A stretch of 64,000 bases of DNA from CAYSWV01 sp964434865 (GCA_964434865.1 CAYSWV010000012.1:1-64000); one strand, 5' to 3'. Numbered from the stretch's first letter, positions 45,657-54,879 are shown. The notes: a model not told the origin generated them from the sequence alone. A program made the numbers and translations.

Positions 45657-46772
45657 ATGAAAGCCATGATTCTGGCTGCAGGGAAAGGAACACGAGTTCG
45701 TCCCATCACTTACATGATCCCTAAGCCGATGATCCCGATCTTGCACAAGCCAGTGATGGAGTTCTTGGTAGAGCTATTAAAAGCACATGGTTTTAACCAA
45801 ATCATGATCAATACTAGCCACTTAGCACATCAAATTGAGGATTACTTCCGGGATGGTCAACAATGGGGGGTCCAGATTGGGTTTTCGTTTGAAGGTTATT
45901 TTGTGGATGATCAACCTGTGGCCCAAGCACTGGGTTCTGCCGGAGGCCTCAAAAAGATTCAAGATTTCTCTGGATTTTTTGATGATACCTTTGTGGTTCT
46001 CTGTGGAGATGCTTTAATTGATTTAAATATTACTGAAGTTGTCAAGTTTCACCGAGAAAAAGGTGCCTTGGCTACAGTGGTTTTACGAGAAGTGGATCCA
46101 GCTGATGTCTCTAGCTACGGGGTTGTGGTTACAGATAGTGAGGGCTTGATCACCAACTTTCAGGAAAAGCCTAAACGTGAAGAGGCTTTAAGCAATTGTA
46201 TTAATACAGGTATCTATGTTTTTGAACCTGAGATATTCAAGCATATCCCCCCTGGGCGTCAGTATGATATCGGAGGTGATCTATTTCCTTCTCTAGTTAA
46301 GGCTGGAGCTCCCTTCTATGGCAAAACGGCTAGTTTTCAATGGGTTGATATTGGTCGCACCCCTGATTACTATGATGCCATTCGTAAAGTCCTCAAAGGT
46401 GAAGTCAATGGTGTCCACATTCCAGGTGTTGAAGTGTCTCCTGGCATCTGGACAGGGATCAATGTACGGATTAACTGGGAGCGGATTAATATTACCCCCC
46501 CTGTCTATATTGGTTCGAGCTCTCATATTTGCGATGGTGTTAAGATTATTGGACCCACTTCTATTGGTTCAGGGTGTGTCTTAAATGAGGGCTGTGTTGT
46601 TGACCAGAGTGTCATCTTCAACTACACGCAGATTGCTCGGGGAGTAACGTTGAAAGAGCGAATGGTTTTAGGTAAATATTGTATTTCATCAGATGGTGAG
46701 GCTATTGACACCGAAGAAACCGATCTGAGCTGGTTAATTGGTGATGCCCGTCGTTCGATTGCGTCCCTTTAA
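45657..46772 (+). CDS. NDP-sugar pyrophosphorylase (mannose-1-phosphate guanylyltransferase-like)
   Basis: 371 residues; ATG with AAGGAG 8 nt upstream. The N-terminal nucleotidyltransferase domain has AAGKGTRVRPITYMIPKPM (7-25), LGSAGGLKKI, LCGDALIDLN and FQEKPKREE. The C-terminal part is a short left-handed beta-helix (PVYIGSSSHICDGVKIIGPT onward). This matches the GDP-mannose pyrophosphorylase/glucose-1-phosphate nucleotidyltransferase group; the exact sugar and base cannot be told. It lacks the phosphomannomutase-like extension seen in a larger cyanobacterial paralogue. It supplies activated sugars for envelope polysaccharides. Convergent with murE. Confidence 0.9.
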   Translation: MKAMILAAGKGTRVRPITYMIPKPMIPILHKPVMEFLVELLKAHGFNQIMINTSHLAHQIEDYFRDGQQWGVQIGFSFEGYFVDDQPVAQALGSAGGLKKIQDFSGFFDDTFVVLCGDALIDLNITEVVKFHREKGALATVVLREVDPADVSSYGVVVTDSEGLITNFQEKPKREEALSNCINTGIYVFEPEIFKHIPPGRQYDIGGDLFPSLVKAGAPFYGKTASFQWVDIGRTPDYYDAIRKVLKGEVNGVHIPGVEVSPGIWTGINVRINWERINITPPVYIGSSSHICDGVKIIGPTSIGSGCVLNEGCVVDQSVIFNYTQIARGVTLKERMVLGKYCISSDGEAIDTEETDLSWLIGDARRSIASL

Positions 46773-46780
46773 TCTGATCA

Positions 46781-46819
46781 TTACGCTTAAACTCATAGAT
46801 CAGCTGATCATAAGCGCAA
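46781..46819. terminator. Hairpin in the convergent gap between the nucleotidyltransferase gene and murE
   Basis: TTACGCTTA (46781-46789) pairs with TAAGCGCAA (46811-46819) with one mismatch. The perfect 12-bp palindrome GATCAGCTGATC (46798-46809) lies inside. There is no T run on either strand, so termination is inferred from location. Confidence 0.4.
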
Positions 46820-46820
46820 A

Positions 46821-48374
46821 CTAGAGCGTTAACCGTTGCATCAAGGCAAGTTGGGCTTCTTCACGATCATCAAAGTGAATTTTGGTTGTACCTAGAATTT
46901 GATAGTCTTCGTGGCCTTTACCTGCAATAACCACGATGTCGCCAGCTTGGGCTGAGCGGATAGTGTGATGGATAGCGGCCTGTCGATCAGGCTCAACATA
47001 AGGAGCTATAGCCGTTTGATCAATGCCAGCAAGAATATCGTCTAGGATTTGTTGTGGATCTTCCGTGCGCGGATTATCGGATGTCACCACCACTTGGTCT
47101 GCCAGATTCGCAGCGATTTGCCCCATCTGAGGTCGTTTGGTTCGATCGCGATCCCCACCACAGCCAAAAACACACCAGAGTTGCCCTTGAGTCAAAGGTT
47201 TAGCTGCCCGTAATAAATTCTCCAAACCATCAGGAGTATGAGCATAGTCTACGATAATTGCAATATCCTGTGCTTTGATGGCAGGGTGAGTTACCGTAAT
47301 CATCTCCATGCGGCCGGGTACCCCTGAAAAGCTGCCTAAAGCCTCTGCCAATTGATTGAGATTGGTATTGGGTTCTAGAACAGCCCCTACAGCAGCTAGT
47401 AGATTGGCTAAGTTAAATGAGCCAGCCATGGGTATTTGGATGGGACACTCTCCAAAAGGAGTATGCAGAACCGCTCGAATCGTCGACGCTCCTAGTTCAA
47501 CCTCAGACGGCCATAGATCCACTTTAAAACTTGAATGGTCGGGATGCTTTAAGGAAAAAGTCCAAAGGTCACGATGGCTCTGTGGCCAGGTCTGAATCAG
47601 CTGTTGCCCTCCTGGATCATCACCATTAACTATGGCTCGGCCTCTTAAGTAGGTGGGTTGAAATAATAGGGCTTTAGCCTGCCAGTAGGCTTCCATAGAA
47701 GTGTGGAAGTCTAAATGATCTTGAGTCAAATTAGTCCAAACAGCTCGCTCAAATTGGCACCCCCAAACCCGTTGTTGGGCTAAGGCATGTGAGCTCACCT
47801 CCATCACAACAGCTTGGCAGCCGGCTTGTTGCATCTGATAAAGGCGGTGTTGCAGTTCAACCGCAAATGGAGTGGTATGGGTTGCTCCCTCACAATGATC
47901 AGCCCACCGATTGTAGAGAGTTCCGATTAATCCAACCGACTGCCCAGTTGATTTCAATAAGTACTCAATCAAATGTGTTGTTGTCGTCTTACCGTTGGTT
48001 CCTGTGACACCAATCACAGACATCGATTCGGTCGGTCGGTGAAAGTAACTTGCAGCCAACTGTCCACACCCTTGATTGATCAGCTCAGACGGGAGGGTGA
48101 GTAGACAGCCCTCAGGTTTGAAATCAGGTTGATGGTGTTGAGCCACCAAAGCCGCAACCGCCCCAAGTTCAAAAGCTTGTGACCAGTAGCCACCACCGTC
48201 CACTTTAGATCCAGGTAACCCAATAAAGAAGTCTCCAGATTTTACAGCTCTTGAATCTGTAGCTAGTCCGGTGATCTGTAGTGCTTCAAAGTTCTGGAGC
48301 GTATGCACCTTTAAGCCTAGATTCCATAAATCAGCTGATTGCAGCAAGGTTGCCAGAGAGATCGCGGTTGTCAT
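46821..48374 (-). CDS. murE: UDP-N-acetylmuramoyl-tripeptide synthetase MurE
   Basis: 517 residues from the ATG at 48374 (a GTG 9 nt earlier is possible). Adds the third amino acid to the peptidoglycan stem peptide. P-loop GVTGTNGKTTTTHLIEYL, then GTLYNRW, MEVSSHALAQQRVWG, NLTQDHLDFH and the DNPR specificity loop (TSDNPRTEDP), which indicates meso-diaminopimelate as substrate. GKGHEDYQ closes the C-terminal domain. It is isolated from other mur genes, which is common in cyanobacteria. Confidence 0.96.
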   Translation of the reverse strand: MTTAISLATLLQSADLWNLGLKVHTLQNFEALQITGLATDSRAVKSGDFFIGLPGSKVDGGGYWSQAFELGAVAALVAQHHQPDFKPEGCLLTLPSELINQGCGQLAASYFHRPTESMSVIGVTGTNGKTTTTHLIEYLLKSTGQSVGLIGTLYNRWADHCEGATHTTPFAVELQHRLYQMQQAGCQAVVMEVSSHALAQQRVWGCQFERAVWTNLTQDHLDFHTSMEAYWQAKALLFQPTYLRGRAIVNGDDPGGQQLIQTWPQSHRDLWTFSLKHPDHSSFKVDLWPSEVELGASTIRAVLHTPFGECPIQIPMAGSFNLANLLAAVGAVLEPNTNLNQLAEALGSFSGVPGRMEMITVTHPAIKAQDIAIIVDYAHTPDGLENLLRAAKPLTQGQLWCVFGCGGDRDRTKRPQMGQIAANLADQVVVTSDNPRTEDPQQILDDILAGIDQTAIAPYVEPDRQAAIHHTIRSAQAGDIVVIAGKGHEDYQILGTTKIHFDDREEAQLALMQRLTL

Positions 48375-48495
48375 GGAGAACACCAGCTAGCTTGAAACCA
48401 AAGTTGACTTGCTGAAAAATCGTAGCACACTTACCGAATTGAACAACATCGAGAGTACCCTGACTCATTGAATACGAACTTTTCTAACTCATTCA

Positions 48496-48525
48496 TTGAC
48501 TGGACTGTTCCTAGTAGGGTATTGT
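48496..48525 (+). promoter_or_regulatory. Promoter for the RNA-binding protein gene
   Basis: TTGACT (48496-48501), 18-nt spacer, TATTGT (48520-48525). Predicted start near 48532 gives a leader of about 100 nt, in line with the long leaders of cold-regulated rbp genes. Confidence 0.5.
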
Positions 48526-48634
48526 AAAGATCGAGATTAGATATTCAGCGTAGAGCTGTGGCCACATAGGTTGACAGAAGGTTCCTGATTATTCACTCTC
48601 TAGCACTGCATTTCACCGAATGGAATTGGTTATG

Positions 48635-48928
48635 TCAATCTACATTGGAAACTTGTCCTTTAAAGTCAGCGAAGAGGACGTAAACGCTATTTTCTCTGAG
48701 TATGGCACTGTTAAGCGTGTTCAATTACCTACTGATCGCGAGACGGGTCGCCTTCGAGGGTTTGGGTTTGTGGAAATGTCTTCTGAGGATGAAGAAACGG
48801 CTGCTATTGAAGCTTTAGATGGAGCTGAGTGGATGGGTCGTGATCTTCGTGTTAATAAGGCGCGCCCTCGGGAAGATCGTTCTCGTAGTGGCGGTGGTGG
48901 CGGTGGCTATCGTTCTTCTCGCTACTAA
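48635..48928 (+). CDS. RRM-type RNA-binding protein with Gly-rich tail (cyanobacterial Rbp)
   Basis: 97 residues from the ATG at 48635, matching the family start MSIYIGNLSF; an upstream ATG at 48620 adds five residues. A single RRM with RNP2 IYIGNLS and RNP1 GRLRGFGFVEM is followed by a short Arg/Ser/Gly tail (RSRSGGGGGGYRSSRY). Members bind U-rich RNA and are often cold-induced or involved in mRNA targeting to thylakoids. The Gly-rich tail puts it in the type I Rbp group. A possible hairpin follows. Confidence 0.93.
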   Translation, partial: SIYIGNLSFKVSEEDVNAIFSEYGTVKRVQLPTDRETGRLRGFGFVEMSSEDEETAAIEALDGAEWMGRDLRVNKARPREDRSRSGGGGGGYRSSRY

Positions 48929-48952
48929 AGTTTCCTCTTTAAAGTATCAGTG

Positions 48953-48988
48953 AGCTAGATGATCCAAGATTGAGTTGATGATCTAGCT
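48953..48988 (+). terminator. Weak hairpin downstream of the RNA-binding protein gene
   Basis: AGCTAGAT (48953-48960) pairs with ATCTAGCT (48981-48988). No strong T tract follows. Confidence 0.35.
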
Positions 48989-49277
48989 ACTTAGTTTACT
49001 TAATTCAAATTAAACAAGTTAATAGACTGCGGTGCATCCTTAGGCAGGTTTGGTTAAAGTCAATGGTCTATGACTGCTCATAGGCTATGTACCTCTATAG
49101 AGGGTTAGCCATTGAGATGCTGTTTGTATAGACAAAGCTTAAATTGGTATTGATTTGTATGATGTATAGGTAAGCCTGTACTGAGTCATTACAGCTAAAT
49201 CATTGTCAAGGTCATTCGTAAGCTCAGCATGGACAATACTGAAATTGCCAGGGTTAAGCGTTAGGGTTAACCGAAAA

Positions 49278-49317
49278 ATGCAGAGTCAAAAAATGCAGAG
49301 TCAAAAAATGCAGGGTC
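49278..49317. repeat. Tandem repeat, 2.7 copies of a 15-bp unit
   Basis: ATGCAGAGTCAAAAA occurs at 49278-49292 and 49293-49307, with a third partial copy ATGCAGGGTC at 49308-49317. It lies about 45 nt upstream of the nucleoside phosphorylase-like gene, so it may fall in its promoter or leader. Confidence 0.93.
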
Positions 49318-49360
49318 AAGTAGTAGAGTAACCTGTGAGCCTTCTACAATTAGTTAAGTC

Positions 49361-50077
49361 ATGTTGGATTTCACATTCCAATCTTCAGATGTCGTCCTAG
49401 TTCCTCAAGGGGCTGAATATCGAGCTGTTTGCCGCGGACTCAAGCGTGCGGCTACGTTGAAACCCCGAGTGCTTCCTATCCCGATGGGACCCAAGGCTGT
49501 GTCTCAATGGGTACATCAATGGGCTCATACAGCTTATCAACCTGGGTTACAAATATTATTAATGGGCCTTTGTGGTGGATTGGCACCCCACTTTGATGTG
49601 GGAGATACCGTGATTATTCAAGACTGCTTAACAACGCTGCACTCAGTAACGCAGCCCTTACAACGCTGTAATCCGCAATTGAATGCTTGGATCCGTCAAA
49701 AGATTCAAATGACTCCAGTGCCAGCTCGCTTACTCACTACCGATCGATTTGTCTGGTCAGTCCAAGATAAGCAAGCTTTGCGACAGTCCTATGCTGCTGA
49801 TGTTGTAGATATGGAAGGCTTTAGCACGCTAGCTACCTTTAGATCTCTGTACCCAGAACAATCTCCCTCCATGGCCATCATCCGAGTGATTAGCGACAAT
49901 GCTGCTGGCGATCTCCCTAATTTAACTCATGCGATTACCCCTCAGGGTAAGCTTAGTCTATGGTCTTTAGTCCAGAGCTGCCAGCAACGTCCCCGAGCTG
50001 CCCTCCGGTTTATTCAAGGATCTCGACGCTCACTACGTGTGTTACAGTCCATCACAACTCAGTTGTTTTCGACCTAG
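49361..50077 (+). CDS. Nucleoside phosphorylase superfamily protein
   Basis: 238 residues, ATG start. ILLMGLCGGLAPHFDVGDTVII, AADVVDMEGFSTLA and MAIIRVISDNA match the PNP/UDP phosphorylase-MTA/SAH nucleosidase fold. The ribose-binding Glu in VDMEG and the base-site Asp in SDNA are present. Exact substrate is not clear; it could be an SAH/MTA nucleosidase or the hopanoid-associated phosphorylase type. The GNAT gene begins 8 nt after its stop. Confidence 0.82.
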   Translation: MLDFTFQSSDVVLVPQGAEYRAVCRGLKRAATLKPRVLPIPMGPKAVSQWVHQWAHTAYQPGLQILLMGLCGGLAPHFDVGDTVIIQDCLTTLHSVTQPLQRCNPQLNAWIRQKIQMTPVPARLLTTDRFVWSVQDKQALRQSYAADVVDMEGFSTLATFRSLYPEQSPSMAIIRVISDNAAGDLPNLTHAITPQGKLSLWSLVQSCQQRPRAALRFIQGSRRSLRVLQSITTQLFST

Positions 50078-50084
50078 CGTGCTT

Positions 50085-50546
50085 ATGGATCTTCAGATCA
50101 AGCAGGTTACGGCTTCAGTAGATATTCTACGGGCTTTCTCAATTCGCAGAACCGTTTTTCAATTTGAACAAGGGGTAGCTGAAGACTTGGAATTTGATGG
50201 CTTAGATGATCAAGCTGAGCACTTCTTAGCCTGTTTACCCTCTGGAGAAGCGATTGCGACGGCGCGAGTTCGATATCTAGAGCATCCCAGTTTACAGTCC
50301 CAAAAGATAGCTAAGATTGAGCGATTAGCTGTGCTATCTCCTTATCGGGGTCAGGCTGTAGGTAAGTATATGATGCAATTTATTATTCAGCATCTTCAAA
50401 AGCAGTCTATCTCAAAAGCTAAACTGAATGCCCAAGTGAGTGCTCAGGGGTTCTATGAAAAACTGGGATTTCATCCCCATGGTCCTACGTTTGATGAGGC
50501 TGGTATGGCTCATGTTGAAATGTATCACGAGTTGGCTCTAGCCTAG
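50085..50546 (+). CDS. GNAT family N-acetyltransferase
   Basis: 153 residues from the ATG at 50085; upstream in-frame starts overlap the preceding gene. KIERLAVLSPYRGQAVGKYMM is the acetyl-CoA pyrophosphate-binding motif A, and AQVSAQGFYEKLGFHPHG is motif B. The N-terminal part (SIRRTVFQFEQGVAEDLEFD) matches the ElaA/YjcF-like subgroup. Acceptor unknown. It lies between the phosphorylase and exonuclease genes in one close-packed unit. Confidence 0.9.
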   Translation: MDLQIKQVTASVDILRAFSIRRTVFQFEQGVAEDLEFDGLDDQAEHFLACLPSGEAIATARVRYLEHPSLQSQKIAKIERLAVLSPYRGQAVGKYMMQFIIQHLQKQSISKAKLNAQVSAQGFYEKLGFHPHGPTFDEAGMAHVEMYHELALA

Positions 50547-50563
50547 TTTCGGAGTGGTTGCTT

Positions 50564-51343
50564 GTGTTTCGCTCTAGGGAATGGATCGCCTTTTATCGTG
50601 ACATGATTCACAAGTCCTTTACAGTAGTTGATTTAGAAACAACAGGTCGAGTAGATCCTAAAAATCGAGTCATTGAAGTGTCTATATTGAAAGCAACGCT
50701 CCAGGAGGGAATTTTAAACCAACGAACAACGCTCATTAATCCAGAAATCAAAGTCCCCCCTTCGATTGCTTTGTTTACAGGGATCAAGCAAACCATGGTT
50801 GACCAGGCGCCTGTCGCTGAGCAAGTGTGGCCATCGTTGTATCCAGACTTGAATCAAGGCATTTTAATGGGTCACAACTTGAGTTTTGACTATACCTTTT
50901 TACAATTAGAGTTTCAGCGCCTAGGTTTGAGGTTTCATCGATCTGCTGAGCAGCAATTATGTACGGTTGCCTTGGCCCGATTAATGTTATCTGAGCTTCC
51001 CTCTCGGAGTTTGCCCGCCTTAGTCAAGCACTTTGGGTTTCAGGTGGGACCTGCGCATCGAGCTGAATCTGATACTCTAGCGTGTTGGTTAGTAGCTGAG
51101 CGGTTGCTAAATGATATTCAACAGTTAACGGATGAGCAGCTTTTAAATCGGTTTGGCCAACAATGGATCCCCTTGAAAATAGCTGCTGGCATTTTGCACT
51201 GTACTCTAAAACAAGCCCGCACCCAACTCAAAAAAGCAAATGTTCCTTATCGAGCCACCCGTAGTGGTAAGTATTTGTATAGACGGTACGAGGTTGAGCA
51301 ACTAGACACAAACCAGCCCCCCAGCCTATTTGATCTGCTTTAG
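50564..51343 (+). CDS. DnaQ-like 3'-5' exonuclease
   Basis: 259 residues from the GTG at 50564, which has GGAG 9 nt upstream; a TTG two codons before and an ATG at 50603 are alternatives. DEDDh exonuclease: TVVDLETTGRVDP (Asp, Glu), LMGHNLSFDYTFL (third Asp) and HRAESDTLACW (His and fourth Asp). The ~70-residue C-terminal region contains a helical segment and ends in SLFDLL, a possible clamp-binding-like motif (QPPSLFDLL). It may act as a proofreading epsilon subunit or a repair nuclease. Confidence 0.9.
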   Translation: MFRSREWIAFYRDMIHKSFTVVDLETTGRVDPKNRVIEVSILKATLQEGILNQRTTLINPEIKVPPSIALFTGIKQTMVDQAPVAEQVWPSLYPDLNQGILMGHNLSFDYTFLQLEFQRLGLRFHRSAEQQLCTVALARLMLSELPSRSLPALVKHFGFQVGPAHRAESDTLACWLVAERLLNDIQQLTDEQLLNRFGQQWIPLKIAAGILHCTLKQARTQLKKANVPYRATRSGKYLYRRYEVEQLDTNQPPSLFDLL

Positions 51344-51431
51344 CTCTAACTAAGTGATCAAAAAAGTTAGCTACAGCCCCTAGGTCATCGCTCAGCTAGG
51401 TTATTGCTACCAACTACAAGGTTAGCTCTCA

Positions 51432-52418
51432 TTATGGAAGGTCGTTAGGTTGAGTGCACAAGGTGATTTGAACTAAGGCGATATGAAAAGCTTCTCGTTC
51501 AGGGCGGCCCAGTTTTAAACTGTACTCCAGATCTAATAAAATTTGCATCACTCCTTGTAGGCTAGTGGCTGTCAAAGCTTGTACCTCTTTTTGTAAAAAA
51601 TAGACTCGATTAGGATTGCTGATCTCAGCTGCTTGGGCAATCACTTTAGCATTCCGTTCACCTTGATCGAGTAATAGCTTAACCCATAACCAGGTGCGGA
51701 ATTGGCCTACAAGCACAGCTAGGATCTTTAAGCCTGGTTCATTTTGATCTAGTAAATGAGTCAAAATATCTAGGGAGCGATCTAGATTCCCTTGCTTTAA
51801 CGATCCCGCTAATTGAAAGCTATTGTAAGCTGAAGCCGGTACTAATTGATGAATCGTCTCGAGTGAGAGTGGTTGAGCTTGATCGCTGATCATCACCATC
51901 AGTTTTTCTAATTCCATCACCAATTTACGGGAATCATTCCCTACAGCTTCAGCTACAGCCTTAGCGGCCTCAGGAGTCAACTTGAGTCGCATTTGAGCAG
52001 CCTGTTCTTTAACTTGGCGTAAAATTTTATCACTATCCCAAGGTGGCAGCCGATTAAATTCAGTAACTTTAGCTACCTGCTTTAGTAACTTGGTTGACTT
52101 TAAACGACCATCAGGTTTGTAGGAGCTAGTCAATAGTAAGTGTGTGGTTTCAGGTAGGTGCTGTAGGGTTCGGTTCAGTTCTATCCAGAGTTCATCCGGG
52201 CATTGTTGGGTTACTTTTGTTTCTTCTAACCAGACGAGTCGATCTCCTAGTCCCAGAGGCGGTGTCATGGCTTGATTCAATCCAGTCATAGTAGATTCAG
52301 GGGGTAAGCGATCAAAGTTGAAAGCAGTCCAAGCTGGATCAAGTATCGTCTCACGCAAGTGTTGGGTTGCTTGCTCCAAGCGGTAGCTATCATCGCCCCA
52401 ATAAAAGTAGACAGGCAT
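51432..52418 (-). CDS. holA: DNA polymerase III subunit delta
   Basis: 328 residues, ATG start. Clamp-loader wrench that opens the beta clamp. The N-terminus VYFYWGDDSYRLEQATQ, a degenerate P-loop region, the segment RPPWDSDK-like (NRLPPWDSDKILRQVK) and the C-terminal helical collar typical of HolA (AYNSFQLAGSLKQGNLDRSL) are present. It starts 3 nt after ispD, so the two share a transcript. Confidence 0.92.
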   Translation of the reverse strand: MPVYFYWGDDSYRLEQATQHLRETILDPAWTAFNFDRLPPESTMTGLNQAMTPPLGLGDRLVWLEETKVTQQCPDELWIELNRTLQHLPETTHLLLTSSYKPDGRLKSTKLLKQVAKVTEFNRLPPWDSDKILRQVKEQAAQMRLKLTPEAAKAVAEAVGNDSRKLVMELEKLMVMISDQAQPLSLETIHQLVPASAYNSFQLAGSLKQGNLDRSLDILTHLLDQNEPGLKILAVLVGQFRTWLWVKLLLDQGERNAKVIAQAAEISNPNRVYFLQKEVQALTATSLQGVMQILLDLEYSLKLGRPEREAFHIALVQITLCTQPNDLP

Positions 52419-52421
52419 ACA

Positions 52422-53141
52422 TTAGCTCTTTGTAGCTGCTTCACGTTGAGCCAATATCATAGCTGCAATTGTCAAATCTAAAGGAGTTGTTACTTTTAGA
52501 TTAGTTTCTTCACCAGGGACAACATGTACAGGGATCCCTACTTTTTCAAACAATGAAGCATCATCTGTCACTTTCCATCCCATTTCAATGGCTTGCTGAT
52601 GGGCTGATAGTAATGGATCTAAAGCAAAACCCTGAGGTGTTTGGGCGGCCCACAGCGTTTCCCGCTCAGGGGTCGATTGAATGGGTAGAAACTGAGTCTC
52701 AGTGGAGGGATTAACAACTTTGATCGTATCTTTGACTGGAATGGCTGCAATGAGACCCTCCACTTGATCGAGAGCGTGGCTACAACGATCAAACAAGTCA
52801 GACGTTGCTAAGCATCGCGCTCCATCGTGGATCAAAACTTGAGTCACTGATCCTTTAGATTGTAAATACTTCAACCCCCGATAGACAGACTCTTGACGAG
52901 TTGCTCCACCTTCAATAAATTTAACCGGCTTAGTTAAAGCTAATGTTTTCAGAATCATTTCAAATGCAGGCCAATCATGAGGTTGACCCATAATTCCGAT
53001 CCATTCGATTGCCGGAGATTCATGAGCGGCTAGCAATGTCCAAGCTAGGACAGGCTGGTTGTTAAGAGACAACAGGAGCTTATTTTTGGAAGCCCCCATT
53101 CTGCGTCCACTACCTGCTGCTGGAATCAATACATGCATCAT
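52422..53141 (-). CDS. ispD: 2-C-methyl-D-erythritol 4-phosphate cytidylyltransferase
   Basis: 239 residues; two ATGs in tandem (53141 and 53138). MEP-pathway enzyme making CDP-methylerythritol for isoprenoids (carotenoids, phytol, quinones). VLIPAAGSGRRMGASKNK (nucleotide loop, catalytic Arg and Lys), VLIHDGARCLAT, IPVKDTIKVV and WAAQTPQGFALDPL are intact, as is the C-terminal TDDASLFEKVGIPVHVVPGE. It is followed by holA 3 nt downstream. Confidence 0.96.
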   Translation of the reverse strand: MMHVLIPAAGSGRRMGASKNKLLLSLNNQPVLAWTLLAAHESPAIEWIGIMGQPHDWPAFEMILKTLALTKPVKFIEGGATRQESVYRGLKYLQSKGSVTQVLIHDGARCLATSDLFDRCSHALDQVEGLIAAIPVKDTIKVVNPSTETQFLPIQSTPERETLWAAQTPQGFALDPLLSAHQQAIEMGWKVTDDASLFEKVGIPVHVVPGEETNLKVTTPLDLTIAAMILAQREAATKS

Positions 53142-53261
53142 GCCACCTGGTTATCGAGGCCAGAATCTGATCGAGACCAGAATCAATGGGTCAAGCTTGA
53201 GAGTCAAGATCCTAGGATCTATTTCAATAAGTCTAGCCATTCAAGACAATTGTTTAATAGA

Positions 53262-53552
53262 TTACTTAGGTAACTGATCCATCCCTTGGGCTAACTGAAA
53301 ATCAAGATCAGTGATACCACTAGCATCATGAGTTGTCAAATAAACATTGACACGATTGTACACATTACTCCATTCGGGATGATGGCCCATCGTTTCAGCA
53401 ATCAAAGCAGCGCTGGACATCCACCCAAAGGCTCTTACAAAAGACTCAAATTGAAATTGCTTGTAGAGTTTGCCATCAGCTAAAGTCCAGCCGTCCAGTT
53501 GAGCTAGTTTGGCTTGGATCTCAGGTTCACTTAATTTAGTAGGGGCCGCCAT
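53262..53552 (-). CDS. Pterin-4a-carbinolamine dehydratase (PCD/DCoH)
   Basis: 96 residues from the ATG at 53552, chosen because AAGGAG lies 8 nt upstream; further in-frame starts up to 53615 have no such site. The active-site motif HHPEWSNVYNRVNVYLTTHD carries both catalytic His. The preceding LDGWTLADGKLYKQFQFESF is typical. It recycles tetrahydrobiopterin after aromatic hydroxylation; in cyanobacteria lacking the hydroxylase, PCD-like proteins have also been linked to folate or carboxysome roles. Stands alone. Confidence 0.95.
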   Translation of the reverse strand: MAAPTKLSEPEIQAKLAQLDGWTLADGKLYKQFQFESFVRAFGWMSSAALIAETMGHHPEWSNVYNRVNVYLTTHDASGITDLDFQLAQGMDQLPK

Positions 53553-53774
53553 GGTGCTATCTCCTTGGTTAGTGGAGGTGTTGATGGAATTCATTCTACG
53601 GTCAGGGTCGCGCATTACATCAGATTAAGCAAGACTTAACTTGAGCCAACCTCGTCACTAGCTTCTCAGCATTGGGTTGCCGATTGGCTCCACTGCTAAC
53701 CTGAAATCCTGATACAAATTGTAATTTAGCTCTCAGTCCGTCATAATTGTTAATAATATAATCGCCTTTGGCTT

Positions 53775-54341
53775 ATGGCGCATACTTCTCCCTCTGCCAC
53801 CACTATTCTTATCGTTGATGGGTACAACATTATCAATGCTTGGCCCCGGCTTCGGCGGCTGATCAAAGAGGCTGCTATGGATCTAGCCCGGCTCCAATTG
53901 ATCGAATTGTTAGCTAGTTATGTGGCCTTTCGAGATTACCAAACCACCGTTGTGTTTGATGCTTATGGTCAGCTCACACCAGCTAAGCAAGAAACCTCGC
54001 CGTCTGGGATCGAAATCTACTACACCAGCTATGGCGAAACGGCAGATACCGTGATTGAACGAATGTGTGCTCAACTCCAATGGGATCTGTGTCGGGTACG
54101 AGTCGCAACCTCTGATCGAGCGCAGCAATTAGTTGTGGGGGGCTATGATGCAGAATGGTTGTCCGCTCAGCAACTCCAAGATGAAATTCGACAAACAGCT
54201 GAGCAAATACGAGCGGTCAAACCTAAAAAAACAAAAGCTAAACCTAAAGATGGACGGGGTATTCACCGCTATCTAGATGCCTCCACCCTAGATCGCCTGA
54301 CTCACTGGCGTATTACTGGTGTTGATCCTAGAAACGTCTAA
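53775..54341 (+). CDS. NYN-domain RNase (YacP/Rae1-like)
   Basis: 188 residues, ATG start. A PIN-like NYN domain with ILIVDGYNIINAWPRL (first Asp), TTVVFDAYG (second Asp) and VRVATSDRAQQLVV (third Asp/Arg) followed by a basic region (VKPKKTKAKPKDGRG). YacP/Rae1 of Bacillus binds the ribosome and cleaves mRNA in the A site, and this is the closest family. The basic tail may aid RNA binding. A GNAT gene follows 40 nt later. Confidence 0.88.
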   Translation: MAHTSPSATTILIVDGYNIINAWPRLRRLIKEAAMDLARLQLIELLASYVAFRDYQTTVVFDAYGQLTPAKQETSPSGIEIYYTSYGETADTVIERMCAQLQWDLCRVRVATSDRAQQLVVGGYDAEWLSAQQLQDEIRQTAEQIRAVKPKKTKAKPKDGRGIHRYLDASTLDRLTHWRITGVDPRNV

Positions 54342-54381
54342 CCCTAGCCGATACAATAGCCCTGACTTTACCACTCCAACC

Positions 54382-54879
54382 ATGGTCTCCTTCCAACTCC
54401 GAACAGCCTGTCCGACCGATACCTGGGCTATCTTTCAGCTCATTCAAGCGTTAGCCCACTATGAAAAACTAGATCATTTAGTTACCGGTACTAGGGATCA
54501 ACTGCACGAGCACCTGTTTGGTTCGAATCCAGTGGCCGAAGTTATCCTGGCTGAAGTTCCCGATCAGGCTGATCCAGTAGGGATGGCGCTTTTTTTTAGA
54601 AGTTTTTCAACCTTTCTCACCCGACCTGGTCTTTATCTTGAAGATCTCTATGTTCAACCTGATTATCGGGGGTATGGTATTGGTAAGGCCCTTCTGATCA
54701 AAGTAGCTCAGATTACTGTTGAACGGGGCTATGGCCGCTTAGAATGGTCAGTTTTAGATTGGAATGAACCTGCTATTCAGTTTTACCAACGGATGGGGGC
54801 CACCTTAATGAAGGAATGGATGATGAACCGAGTCACAGGAGAAAACCTGATCCAGCTGGCTAAAATGCAGTCTAAATAG
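54382..54879 (+). CDS. GNAT family N-acetyltransferase (diamine-type)
   Basis: 165 residues from the ATG at 54382; an upstream TTG would overlap the NYN gene. FQLRTACPTDTWAIFQLI is the first strand, LYLEDLYVQPDYRGYGIGKALL is the acetyl-CoA motif A, and EWSVLDWNEPAIQFYQRMGA is motif B. The SAT/thialysine acetyltransferase subgroup has this layout, so an amine or amino-acid substrate is likely. Probably co-transcribed with the NYN RNase gene. Confidence 0.92.
   Translation: MVSFQLRTACPTDTWAIFQLIQALAHYEKLDHLVTGTRDQLHEHLFGSNPVAEVILAEVPDQADPVGMALFFRSFSTFLTRPGLYLEDLYVQPDYRGYGIGKALLIKVAQITVERGYGRLEWSVLDWNEPAIQFYQRMGATLMKEWMMNRVTGENLIQLAKMQSK

Larger units (their letters stand above)
48929..49360. 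other. 432-nt intergenic region with a tandem repeat and a small palindrome
   Basis: No gene is supported. A perfect 12-bp palindrome CCTCTATAGAGG (49092-49103) is nested between AATGG and CCATT (49062-49113), a possible structured RNA. The 15-bp repeat near 49278 is listed separately. Confidence 0.4.

Noticed and set aside
54520..54530. GGTTCGAATCC, which resembles a tRNA T-loop
   Set aside because: It lies inside the GNAT coding frame; no acceptor or anticodon stem surrounds it.
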